A stretch of DNA of 64,000 bases from Cenococcum geophilum 1.58 (Eukaryota; Ascomycota; Dothideomycetes; Gloniales; Gloniaceae): NCBI GenBank assembly GCA_001692895.1, contig KV748187.1:2724836-2788835 (forward strand), written 5' to 3'. Made by a program: the position numbers and the translations under genes. Under the pieces are notes generated by a model. It had not been told where the DNA came from. It was given only the letters and a program-made list of their open reading frames with translations, and searched no databases. Of the stretch, positions 1 to 10,581 are shown in pieces (position 1 is the stretch's first letter; each line of letters begins with the position of its first letter).

Positions 1-2
1 TA

Positions 3-2046
3 AAATTAAAAGATCCTATTACCGGACAAGATTATAACGTAATCTTAGTAATAGTAGATAAGCTTATAAAGTGGGGATACTTTATAGCATATATAGAAGA
101 AATCTCAGCGGAAGATATCGCTAGAATTTACGTTAAAGAAGTATTTATAAGATATAGAGCACTAAGCAAAATTATATCAGATAGAGATCTAAGATTTATA
201 GCAGCATTTTAGGAAGTGTTTTTAGCGGAGTAAGGAGTTTAAGCAGCAACTTCTACTGCATATCATCTACAGACAAACGGTTAAACGGAAAGACTAAACT
301 AGACACTAGAACAGTATCTAAGGCATTATATCAATTATATATAGAATAATTGGGTATCGCTATTACCAGTTATACAATTTATATATAATGCAACACCCCA
401 AGAAGGAATAGGCATATTACCATTTAAGGCAAACTATAGATATAAGTTAAGAACATCGTTATTACTATAGCAAGTAAAGAAAACAAGTAGTACAGCTAAA
501 GAAAGAATAAAGGATTTAATAAATCTTTATATAGACCTTATAGAGACAGCTAAGGTAGTATAGTAGAGAATAAAAAGGTACTATAATACTAAGAGATCTA
601 AGGGACCAGATCTTAAGGAGGGAGATAAAGTATAGCTACTATACAAAAATTTCAAGAGTCAACAACTAAGTAAGAAATTAGACCACGTTAGACTAGGACC
701 TTTTAAAATTATATAAAGGATTTCACCAGTTACGTTTAAGTTAAACCTACTAGCTAAAATAAAAATCTACTCTATATAGCATATCGCAATACTAGAGCCA
801 GCATATAGAAATATTAAGCCACCAGTCTATAAAGCAGACACGTATAGAGAATAAGAAGAAGATAAATAGCAAGTTTCAAAGATTATTAATTATAAGGATA
901 TCGACGACGAAATATAGTATAAGGTTAAGTAAATAGGCTACACTAAAACTACCTAGGAGCCACTAGAGAATTTAAAAAACGCTATAGGAAAGGTATAGGA
1001 GTATTAGAAGAAATTAGGTTAAGTAGCATTAATAAAAAAGGATTGCCAAAGAATAAGTTACCTAAGGGGGACCTAAGAAGAGCAGTTGCCGAACTACTTA
1101 GATCTATTTCCTTCTCTATTAGAAGAGAATCCGTTTTTTTATTACCTAGTTCCTATAGACCTTATTCCACAAGTTTCTACTCCTTAAAATAAACCTTCTT
1201 ATAAACCTTCTTAAAACGAAGCAGATAAGCAGACGCCGCAATTTAAGCATCTAGGGCCTTTTGTTCCGCGTTATAGGAACGTCCCAACTTAGTAAAGGCT
1301 TACAATAGTTTACTATCTAGCCGCGTAGCAGTAGATTAAATATAAGACCCTAAGATAAATTAATTAGGGAACTAGATAACTATTAAGAGTAATAGGCCGC
1401 GTATATTTAGCATTAGAAGTAAAGCGAACGTTATAGAATAAACGAACATTCGCTTTAATATACTCTAAGTAAGAGGATAGTTATCGCAAAGATGGGTTCA
1501 CCAACGCAACACAAACTAACCCCTCTTTTAAATAATAAGAATATAGAGACGGCATAATCTTACTAAGAGATAATATTACAGTAACAGTGCGAGTACAACG
1601 TTGGGTATGTAAAGAAGAAATTGCTTTAGGTATAATAAGTAATAATATTAACCAAATTAATTAGACAGATATTATACCTCTAGTGAATAACTTAGAGATA
1701 TTTTAAATCTTTAAGGACGAAAATAAAGAGGAGGAAGATGGTGTTACAAACGCTTTAAGTATAATATTATAACTACTTAGAGAAGAGACGGAAGAAGCTA
1801 GTTGGTTAATTTAGGCACAGTCTAGAATAGAGCCGATAGAACTATGTGACGAGAAATGGTAACTAAGGTTATATAATATGCTACGTATTAAACAAGAGAA
1901 ATAAGAGGAACTTACGTACCTTATATATAAGACGTATATTATATATAAGAAGGATTTTATAGGAGTATAGTTATATATTTAAGGACCCTTAGTCCCTACC
2001 TAGATAGTTCCTTCTTTATAGTAATTCTTAGAATACAATTAGAGTT
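3..2046 (+). pseudogene. RIP-degraded Ty3/gypsy polyprotein: integrase, chromodomain and C-terminal extension
   Basis: One frame stays in register from position 3 to about 2046, interrupted only by TAG/TAA codons that read as mutated CAG, CAA or TGG. Residues at the left edge are the integrase core (a segment reading VDKLIKWGYFIAYIEE, then ISDRDLRF and YHLQTNG), so the upstream pol lies outside the window. A chromodomain follows at about 895-1015 (YKVK, IGYT, EPLENLKNA), typical of fungal chromoviruses. The frame does not stop there: about 340 more codons follow to 2046, with no domain I recognise. No LTR was found. The element is dead, and no restored protein is implied. Confidence 0.85.
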
Positions 2047-2700
2047 AATTTGTTGGGCAACCACTCCACCAGTTATTATTACGTTGTTGACTTTTGTACT
2101 TATATTTCCTACACACCTAGCCTAATAACGAGCCTATCGTAGTTCTTGCTACAAGGTTCCGTTACACTAGCTCTACCACTATTAAAAAATCTCTAATTGC
2201 TTAGTCGCCGTGTACGTCCGGCAATTTAATCTTTTTATAGTTGTTATATGTCTTCTCCTACTGCTATAGCTAGGCCTCGAAGTTTTAGTTCTTTGGGCCC
2301 TTTTTAACCTTAGTATATTAAGTAGATAGGTACAGCTTGCGTGCTATATTAATAGGGGTAACCCTCTTCTTAAGAGCTACCAGGGTGTTATATACCGAGT
2401 CAGTACCTAGTATATAGGTGTTAAGGTTCCTAGCTACTATACTAGTAATATAGCTTTATAAAGAGGTTAAAGCTACCTTCTACTTCTTATATTCCTTCTC
2501 TACTATCTTATATCTTTTATAGATAATTTAAAGCTCGTCCTTCTTGTCCTTAGAGAGAGCTGTATATAAAGTCGTTCTTATCTTTACATCTTAAGGCCTA
2601 GGAAAGACTGGTTTAAGTAAACGGGGCAACTAATCCTATTTAGTTAAGGGGTTGACGTATTCCTATACGTCTCCTGTTTAAGCTTAAAGCCTAATAAGGT
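2047..2700 (-). pseudogene. Copia-type gag relic, RIP-degraded
   Basis: On the minus strand a frame can be followed through TAG/TAA codons. It begins with a Lys-Ile-Arg-Thr motif and runs through a charged helical stretch (SKDKKDEL, YKRYKIVEKEYKK) that resembles the N-terminal half of fungal copia Gag proteins. Its end abuts the gypsy frame at about 2047, so one element interrupts or truncates the other. Integrase and reverse transcriptase of this copia copy are absent. LTRs were not identified; 2701-3180 may hold 5' untranslated or LTR sequence. The assignment rests on resemblance to the copia Gag read elsewhere in this window. Confidence 0.5.
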
Positions 2701-4028
2701 CGATCTATTTATCCTAATTAGCTTAGGTAGCTTAAGAAGTTATATTAAAAGGTGCTTATAAGGATAAATGAAGTATTTAATAAGGGGTACGATTAATTAA
2801 ATTAATAGGTGCAATATGGCAAGTCACCTAGGCTCATAACTGTCGATCGGTAGTCCGTGCACTGATGAGTAAGTAAAGAATAAGGACTTTGTCTATTTAA
2901 ACTATAAAGAAAAGAAGCTATTTATACATGAGGTAGGTCTAGGCAACTAAGTCAAATACTATGGACAACTAAGACAAAATAGGTAATAGAAACGGGTGGT
3001 GAGACCTAGGGTACTAGGCATCAAAGACAGTAGTAAGACGGTGGTAAGAAAACCCGATCTGGATCGACAGTACAACCAGCAATATCCGCACTAACGACGC
3101 AACAACGTTAACTACCCACTCTCTATCCACTATATCTATAGTCCAATAGTTGGAACCTATTAAGATCTATTTATTATAACGTGCTTAAGCCCTCCCTACC
3201 GGTTAATCCATCGCGGCTATGATGCTGCTGTTGCTAGAGAAGCGGTGCAGAGCTACCACGCAACGCTTGTGGATATTAACAAAGACTGCTTGTACGCCAA
3301 ATACGCGCGCCTAATGTCCCGAATTTGAATTCTAGTTGTATTAGATGCACTAGCACACGGTGCAGATGTCCCAGATATCTACCGTTCGATCGAAAGCTTG
3401 AGAAGACTAGCTCCTGCTAGACGAAACAGAGGGGTTTCTTCGACGCCATGGCTGGCGGTTAGTTCTAGAAAATCCATCGATTAGAGAGCTGATTAAGGTG
3501 ATTCTAACGCAGGTATTGACAGGATAATAAACGTGGCGGTTGCTTACATTAATTTCGTTAAAGTTGATGGATTGCCTCATACAAAGTGGCTCAGACCAAG
3601 AAACAGATCGATCGATCGAATAGGTTAGCTTGCGGATATTCATTAGTTTCTTAGTCTGAGCATGCCGAGTCAAGTCGGATCTATGAGATAAGGTGTTAGA
3701 GGGCCTTCAGTTAGAACCGCACGTGACCTAATTGAGGGGCAGGTGTGGTATCAAGCGTTAGTGCCACACAAAATAGACAGAGTCCTCATCCTTTACTGCG
3801 CGTTCAACACGACGTTTGTGCGTAAGCGGTGTTTGAAGTATTTGTTTGGATCCGGGGTTCTCCCCTGGATTTCCCTTAGATTTCCCTAAGTAGGCATTTT
3901 GCCGGTAGGCACGCTCCCTCTAGATGTCGAAAAGTTAATTTAATAATAAAAAGAATAAGTTTGACGCGAGTTAAAATGCATACGTAGCGGGGCAATATAG
4001 CTCTCAATATGTAACTTCTCCAATTTTA
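2701..4028. other. Intergenic relic sequence, partly RIP-affected
   Basis: 2701-3180 is AT-rich, with no frame I can support. 3181-3880 has ordinary composition and short open stretches in the plus direction (for example about 3212-3330), ending in stops without start codons or splice sites that join them. It could be the remnant of a degraded host gene. I recognise no family. 3881-4028 is plain spacer. Confidence 0.4.
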
Positions 4029-4467
4029 CGGAGGTCGGTAACATAGCCAATTGCACCTTCCCAATTAGGCAGTTAGGATATGTTTCCTTAGAAAACTCTT
4101 AACAGAGCCCTAAAAATGCTAGAATTTTGTATATAATATATCTAGACGTCAATTAGGCACAAAGAACGCGAGAATTGAGGTTGTAGAAGCTTCTGCCTAA
4201 GTAGAAAAGGATGCAATCTGCGGTCGCACAATTCTGGGGCGCCTCGGCCGCCCGACCGCTGGGACGCCTAAATACCGTTAACTACCAAAGCAGAGGCTTC
4301 TACAACCCTAATTTACTGATTTCTTTTGCCTAATTAACGATTAGATGGATTCTAAATAAAATATTAGCGTCTTTAATGCTCTTACAGGTAGTACTGCGGG
4401 TGGGAAGCTTGGGGGTATCCTAACTGCCTAATTGGGAAGGTGCAATTGGCTATGTTACCGACCTCCG
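4029..4467. mobile_element. MITE-like element of nested inverted repeats, TA target duplication
   Basis: A 52-bp terminal inverted repeat (4029-4080 and 4416-4467, starting CGGAGGTCGGTAACATAG) is almost perfect and flanked by TA on both sides. Inside it lies a second inverted repeat of about 33 bp (4172-4204 and 4282-4314, containing GGTTGTAGAAGC). Near the centre is a GC-rich palindrome at about 4214-4259 (GCGGTCG against CGACCGC). The element is 439 bp with no coding frame. The TA duplication suggests mobilisation by a Tc1/mariner or pogo transposase, but no parent element is visible in the window. Confidence 0.75.
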
Positions 4468-4642
4468 TATTATGCGTTGAGTCAGTGTATCTTGCTAGAG
4501 AGTTAACTAAGGGGAAGGGAAATTACGTGCAGTCTGTTTCACTACTCTCTGCTGTCGTAATCAAAAAACGAAACGGCGCATGTTTTGAGTAATTCTATTT
4601 TTAAATCTTCGCCAAACACAGTGATTGGCCCTTAAGCATGTA

Positions 4643-4824
4643 CACCACCCTGGCGCATCCGGTTGAAAGCGTGTGTTGATCTTAGTAATCAAACGGCGGG
4701 GTTTATACCTTTTGGGGTAATACGCACGGCCATTTTAACGTATTTTTACCTTTTTTGGGTTATAATCTACGCATTTTGATTAGCGTGGTTAACACGCGCT
4801 TCCAACCAGATGCGCCGGATGGTG
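4643..4824. mobile_element. Short MITE, TA target duplication
   Basis: This 182-bp element has imperfect terminal inverted repeats of about 42 bp, starting CACCACCCTGGCGCATC at the left and CACCATCCGGCGCATC at the right when read inward. It is flanked by TA dinucleotides at 4641-4642 and 4825-4826. A short inner palindrome (AATCAAA against TTTTGATT) lies further in. It ends about 340 bp before the start codon of the secreted-protein gene and could form part of that promoter. There is no coding capacity. Confidence 0.7.
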
Positions 4825-4989
4825 TATATCGTCAATGCTCTACCTTGTACGCTCTGTCCACTTGATGTACGCAACTGAGGCGCAAGCTTTACCAAAGCCT
4901 GAAGTATGAGCAGAAAATACTCAAGCAGTGGGTAAGTGACGTGGATGAACGCGTCTTCCTATCCCTTCCAATATCCTCAGGTGAAGTAT

Positions 4990-5000
4990 GGAGGCTATAA
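4990..5000 (+). promoter_or_regulatory. Probable TATA box of the 5162 gene
   Basis: GCTATAAAGAGG lies about 165 bp before the start codon. It is followed by a pyrimidine-rich tract (5050-5160), common in fungal promoters and leaders. Inferred from position and composition only. Confidence 0.4.
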
Positions 5001-5161
5001 AGAGGACGAGGTTTTCACAGAAACATCAAATCCACCACATACAGAAACAGTAATTCTCTACAGTGAACATCATTCTCGTCTTTCTTTAAGCTCAATCTAC
5101 AGTCTTTCCAATTTTTCAATCCGTTCAAAAACACCACTCTACCCCCAACTTACCTACCAAA

Positions 5162-5959
5162 ATGCATCCCTCCACCGTCCTCCTTGCCGCCTCCTCTTTC
5201 ATCTCTCTCTCCTCCTGCCTCCCATTGGACCAACTCCTCTCCGCCCGCGACCAAATTTGCGGCAAGGTCCCCAGCGGCAGCAACACGCAACAGGCAGTTC
5301 TCTCCCAGCCCTCGGGTCCGCAGAACGCAGCCGCATGCCAGAGCGACTGCGACGCCAACAGCGCGTGCCTGTCCTTCCTCTTTGGCATGGTCGACAACAA
5401 CATCAAGTGCATGCTATACGCCTGCGCTGCGTCCGACATCCCGCCGCCGCCCAGCACCAACCTGATTGCGTACGATAAGGCGTGCGCTTCCGTCCCGACT
5501 GTCACGCCGACGGCTGCGAACCCAACTGGCGCCAATACGGCAACTGGCACCAATACGGGGAGCGAGAGCAACCCCAGCGAGAAGACGACGCAGGCGGGCA
5601 ACCATCGGACGCGGGGGCTGGTGGCCCGCGATACGTGCGGCGGGGCGCCGAGTGGGCCGTCTAATGCGCAGCCGATTTCTACGCCGGCTGGTATCGATAC
5701 CCTACCTAAGTGCAGGGCGAAGTGCATTGCGGATCCTTCGTGCGAGAGGTAAGTGAGCTCTTTTAGCGCCCCTTATACTTGGGGCCCTTCTTCGGGTTCA
5801 TGAGCTCAGCGCTAACATGTCTTCTCTAGCTTCTGCTTCGGAACACTCACGCCTGGCGGCGCTGATATCTGCCGCCTCTATGCCGTCCCAGCTGCCTCAG
5901 TGCCGGCGCCCGCTTCGGGCCAGTCACTTCAGGTGTATGATGTTGGCTGCTCGGTTTAA
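5162..5959 (+). CDS. Secreted cysteine-rich protein with two PAN/apple-like repeats
   Basis: Two exons (5162-5748 and 5830-5959; intron 81 bp, GTAAGT to TCTCTAG with a GCTAAC branch site) give 238 residues. Residues 1-19 are a classic signal peptide (MHPSTVLLAASSF, then a small-residue stretch). Two related cysteine modules follow, about residues 30-115 and 158-238. Each has the order Cys-Gly start, Cys-x3-Cys, an SF/FG core, Cys-x-LYA and a closing YD-x2-C(A/G). This pattern fits the PAN/apple-like fold of fungal secreted proteins. A Thr/Asn/Gly-rich linker separates them. No enzyme motif is present, so a cell-wall, adhesion or effector-type role is possible but unproven. TE relics flank both sides: a MITE 340 bp upstream and a Fot1 element 200 bp downstream. 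Unlike its neighbours, the gene itself is not RIP-damaged. Confidence 0.8.
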
Positions 5960-6162
5960 GCAGTGCGCTTTGATGCCCTTTGCCGCTTCTCCTTTGCTCT
6001 TAGCGCTTGTGGAAAGCTCTTGAAAAAATTCGAAGGGGATAAGCAGTTAATGTGTTGGGGACTAGATGGGTACATCATATGATGTGGGTTTTTTTGTTTG
6101 GTGGATTTTTTGGTAGAATGTTTGGATTAGCTAAAATAAAGTCGCTTTACAGTCCTATTATA

Positions 6163-8271
6163 CGTTCGGACCACCTTATGCACGGACCCACCTCATGCAC
6201 ACCAAAATCTAAAAATCGCGAATATTAAAAATATTATAACTCTACGACCATAGATCCAATTGACGCCGCTCTTGCTGCTTTAAGCTTACAATCGAAGCCC
6301 AATTATACTCAAACCGCTAAAGAGTATGGAGTAGAGCGATCTACCCTCTCTCGCCGCTATCGCAATATTACGGGCCCAAAGGCAGATAGTTACTATTCTC
6401 AATCTTTCCTTACTTAAAAGCAGTCTAAAGTGCTTATAGCTTATATCAATGAGCTTACAGAGCGTGGCCTACCTCCTATAGTTGCTATGGTTTGAAGTTT
6501 TAGGCAAGAGATTGCAGGAAGAATACTAGGAATTTACTGGGCCTTGCGCTGGGTTAAAAAGCAGGGCCCCTCTCTTAAAAGTAGCTACCTTATCCCAATT
6601 AATGGTGTACGCAAAACAGCTGAATTAGCCTATTAATTCAGTCTCTACTTCGAGCTTTTAGGCCAAAAGATTAAGGAATATGGGATTAAGCGGCAAAATT
6701 CATATAATATGGATGAGAAAGGCTTCCTTATTGGTATACTTATAAAAGCAAAGCGGGTATTTTCTAAGACTGTATTTAAGGCAGAAAAGATTAAGTATAT
6801 AATTCAAGATGGGAATAGAGAGTGGATTACAGTTTTGGCAACAATTTGCGTAGATAGAATAACTCTTTTACCAGGCCTTATCTACTAAGCAGTTACTGGC
6901 AATATATAAGACACCTAGCTCCAAGATTACAATCTAGATTAATACTACTACTTCTTTATATTATTACCTAGTAGCTAGACAAACGATGATCTTAGATACG
7001 CTTGGCTGGAAACTATATTTAATAGGGAGATAAAGGCTAAGGCCCGAAATGGAAGAGACTGGAGGCTTCTTATCCTTAATAGGCACGGCTCTTACGTTAA
7101 TATAAAGTTCCTTGAATATTATAATAAGCACCGAATACTTATAGCTGTATACCCACCTTATTTAACTTATAAACTCCAGCCTCTAGATATCTCTCTTTTC
7201 TCACCGCTTATAATATATTATAGTTAGGAGCTAGACCAATTTCTATATAAGAGCCAAGGCCTTTACTTTATTACCAAAAGAGACTTCTTCCGGCTATTTT
7301 AGGTGGCTTTTAGAAAGGCTTTTACTATATCCAATATTAAGAATGGATGGAAAAAGACAGGTCTCTACCCCTTTGAGCCTAGCGTTGTTCTTAACTAGTT
7401 CAACACTAAAGAAGATAGTAGGCCTTCCTTAAGGGAGTCCTCGCGATCGCGTCTTATAGTAGATAATTGGCGGGTAGTCTAGAGGCTCTTTTAAGAGACG
7501 CTTACTGATATATATGATAAGCGTGCATGGCTGTTAACTAATACGGTTATATAACTTATAACCAAGAACAAACTACTCCAATATCGCCTTAGTAGGCTTA
7601 CTGAAGCTCTATATAATGAGAAGAAGAAGCGTTGTTAGGGTAAGCCTTTATTTACCTAACTTGCTCCTCTAGAGTAGGGTAAGGCTACCTTTTATAGCCT
7701 AAATAAGATTCGGTAGGCCTAGGAGCTTTAAGCCGAGTAAGAGCAAACTAAACATTAAGAAGAAGCTCTTAAAGCTAAAGTAAAGCGCTAACGGAAACTC
7801 CAAAAGGAATAGGATAAGATTATAGTAGAGTAACGGAAACAGTAGTAGGCATAAAAGAAGATACAACGAGAAGCGTAGGCAGCGGCTCTTCGGCTCTAAA
7901 AGCAGGCAGCTAAGGAGGCTCATAAGGCTAATTATCAACTTAAAAACGAAGCTAAGAAGGTTTAAATATCACGGAAGGCTCGAGCCAAATGTAGAGAGGA
8001 AGTAGAAGATAAGGGTATTATTAAGATATCGGATGTAAATAAGAGTACCCCTCTACCAAGAGCTCTAAGGCCTTAGCGCCAACGCCAAGCCCTAGCTTAC
8101 TTAGGGGACTATATTTTATAGCTAGTTCAAATCTTCTAATCTACCCGTGTTTAACACCAAAATTTGGTTCAATTTAACGTGGTGCTGCGATATATATAGC
8201 TTCAAGTTTGGTGATGCATTCTGCTAAGAAATCGTGCACGAGCTGGTCGCGTGCACGAGCTGGTCCAAACG
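6163..8271 (+). mobile_element. Fot1/pogo-like Tc1-mariner transposon, inactivated
   Basis: The element is 2109 bp, flanked by TA (6161-6162 and 8272-8273). Its imperfect inverted ends begin CGTTCGGACCACC at the left and CGTTTGGACCAGC at the right, and each holds two copies of a GGACC/GTGCAC-type subrepeat. Length, TA target and a single internal transposase are those of fungal Fot1 elements. It lies between the secreted-protein gene and the LTR of the nested retroelement cluster. Confidence 0.85.
6241..8140 (+). pseudogene. Fot1/pogo transposase, RIP-degraded
   Basis: A frame with many TAG/TAA codons reads as a pogo-family transposase. An N-terminal psq-type helix-turn-helix (AKEYGVERSTLSRRYRN) is followed by a CENP-B-like DNA-binding part and a DDE_1 catalytic domain. 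There the first acidic motif reads YNMDEKGF and a later one LILNRHGSYVN, where the expected Asp is replaced by Asn. A Lys/Glu-rich C-terminal coiled region closes it. Stops are spread throughout, mostly at former CAG and TGG codons, so no product is expected. Confidence 0.85.
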
Positions 8272-8325
8272 TATACTATATTCTCTATCTACTACTTACT
8301 TAGGTATCTCTATAAGAATGCTAAG

Positions 8326-8530
8326 TGATGAACTAGATCTGAGGATATTGAATGAATAAATCTATAGAATCTAACTATGAGGAATATAGGCCTTGATATA
8401 GGCCTATATCTACGGGGTCCGGGGTAACTACTACGGATACTAAAGTAGTTGCTACGGAGACCGAATAGGAAGGGACTCTGCTTATGTAAGCAGGAAACGC
8501 ATATGGAGGACTCCTCCAGTACCATCGTCA
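8326..8530 (-). repeat. 3' LTR of outer copia element
   Basis: This copy matches 27178-27382 over its whole length. Differences seen are mostly G/A and C/T transitions, as RIP would leave. The 5-bp duplication CTAAG precedes it. Confidence 0.88.
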
Positions 8531-8979
8531 TACCCCCTAGTACTCTACTAAAAACAGAAGTAGACCCTTCCTAAATTAGTGTTAAACTTGTTAATATATA
8601 AAAGAAACACCTTATAATCCTCCGAGTGTCCTATAGGTCCTATTTAACCTCTCCCTAAGCTATAATTAATTGCCTATTATAAGCTCTCTATTGTTCCATC
8701 TGCGTAGCTCTAAAGGTAGTCCCTTAATTATTTTTGTCCACTAATACTGCAATAAAGCACCCATAAATGCGTGGGCGAACGCAAGGGTAAGGTAGATAGC
8801 TTTTGCGGCCAGCTCCTTCCTTCCCATCCTATGGAGTATAGTATAGTTAAGCCGTGGCTTTGATCGCGTACGCGTGTTCGCTATATCACGTGTATTAATT
8901 CTGTCCCTTAAGGGAGTCTTTTCCTGGCGGAGGTAGTCTCCTAGATTAGGAAGGTCTTGCTGGTTAAGACCTGCCTATT

Positions 8980-9480
8980 CTTTATCTGTAAGGGGAGGTC
9001 GATTAGGCTGCGGTGCGATATCGTGATCGCCAGAAGCACCCCCCGACTGCAAGTTACCCCCCGGCAGCGAGGCCCTAGAGACCTCATCTACCTCTTGAAA
9101 TCTTCTGATGTTGTCTACGACTGGCTCACAGCTCAGTTCGTCGTCAGTAAGTAGAGGTCGATCGGGCTGCGGTGCAATATCGTAATCGCCTGCAGCACCC
9201 CCTGACTGGGAGTCACCCCCCGACTACAAGGCCTAAGAAACCTCGTCTTCTTCCTGCAAGGCCCAAGAAACCTTATCTCCTTCCTGCAGTAACCAAGAGA
9301 CCTCTTCTATCTCCTGCGATCTTTTAATGATGTCTGTGACTAACTTACCGCTTAGTTCGTCGTTAGTAAGTAAAGGTCAATTAGGCTACGGTGCGATATT
9401 GTGATCGCCTGCAGCACCCCCTAACTAGGAGTCACCCCCTAACTATAAGGCCTAAGAGACCTCGTCTTCTTACGGGGCCC
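8980..9480 (-). repeat. Imperfect tandem repeats in the post-protease region of the outer copia element
   Basis: Three diverged units start near 8995, 9154 and 9365. Each carries GGTCGATTAGGCTGCGGTGC-type sequence, then GATCGCCTGCAGCACCCCC, and then GACCTC or AACCTC copies. Read on the minus strand they translate to a repeated acidic/Gly-rich linker (EDEVS, SGGA, GDHDIAPQPN, LLTDDEL) directly after the protease domain. In a complete copia polyprotein the integrase should start here. Confidence 0.65.
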
Positions 9481-10568
9481 GAGAAACCTCTAGTACAGTG
9501 TCTTTAGTAGGAAGTTCCTTAATAAGGCGCGGTCGTGCGGGATCGTCTAATAGGATAAATAAACTAAGACCGTTAATGCATAGGGTATAGGCTATTTCTG
9601 CCCAATCTTTAACGAGGTTAATTATATTATAGAGACCGTTAAAAAAGGCTCCCTTTTCTCGTAGAATACTAAGCGAGATAATATTCGTAAAGAAGTTAGG
9701 ATAGTAATATACTTTAGTAAATGTAATTATATGGGCTGAGTAGTTAGTTTGGGTAACTATAAGCTTAACTAATCTAACGCTAATGGCCTTTATTAAGCCT
9801 CCTCCCGTCTAGATCTAGAAGGGCTTAATTTCCTTATACTATACGAACTTTTTAATATCGTTGCCTATATAAATATTTAAGCAATTGTCGGCTATCTAGG
9901 AGTCCTTAATAGACGTTCCTAAAGCTATAGCTACTAGCCTAATGGCCTACGTAGCAAAGATTAAGCTAACTACTATGGTAGCTTAAGAGGATTAATTAGA
10001 TGTCGCCTTAGAGGTCTTACTTATATTTAAGGCTGCTCTATTTTAATTACCTCCGCTACTAGAGTATTTACTAGGCCTCCACCAGTCGGGCCTTAGGTGG
10101 GTATACTTTATCTAGCAGTAGTCCTCGCCACCTTAATGTCTTTTCTTACACTATTTGCACCTGTCTAGGGCATCCTTAGTAGGGCTCCAATTGCCTAATA
10201 AGGCACTGCGGTCGTTAGGGCGGCTAGCTCCTTAACCTTTACCGCAACTATTACCGCGTCCTTAACTAGGCTACTCCTAATTAAATAAGGCGAAGCTATT
10301 AGCTAAGTTTTTCCGCCGAGCCTCATTAGTAAGGTCAGCAATTAATTAGAGTAATAAAATTGTGTAGCCGTTACAAATCTTATCTCGTTAAATCTGAGCC
10401 TATATAGAGAAGTATTCGTCAACGGCGTTAATAAATTAATAGTTAATGATTTTGTTATCTAGGGCAAGCTTTACCTACTTAACTCCTTAAACCGCTTCTT
10501 GGTAACAGCTTAAAAAAGTAGTAATTGCTTAGTCCGATTAATATCGGAGCTTAACAAAAGTCTCCCAT
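9480..10568 (-). pseudogene. Copia Gag C-terminus, zinc knuckle and protease (outer element, part 2)
   Basis: The minus strand, read from 10568 downward, continues the Gag begun at 26941. A helical Gag segment (SLALDNKII-like, then a YFSI motif) leads to a zinc-knuckle-like stretch at about 10100-10165 (C-x2-C, KKRH, GGEDYC). A copia-type aspartic protease and GAG-pre-integrase follow at about 9560-9930 (DS-x-IADN, IGNDIKKF, TGGGLI, NIISLSILREKGAFF). The catalytic Ser/Gly triad position reads Asn, consistent with mutation. Stops are RIP-type. The frame is cut by the LINE insertion at 10568. Confidence 0.75.
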
Positions 10569-10581
10569 ATGTTGGCCTTAT

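Noticed and set aside
5125-5727. 200-codon open frame on the minus strand
   Set aside because: It is a shadow of the secreted-protein gene, whose plus-strand frame has a signal peptide, ordered cysteines and a valid intron.
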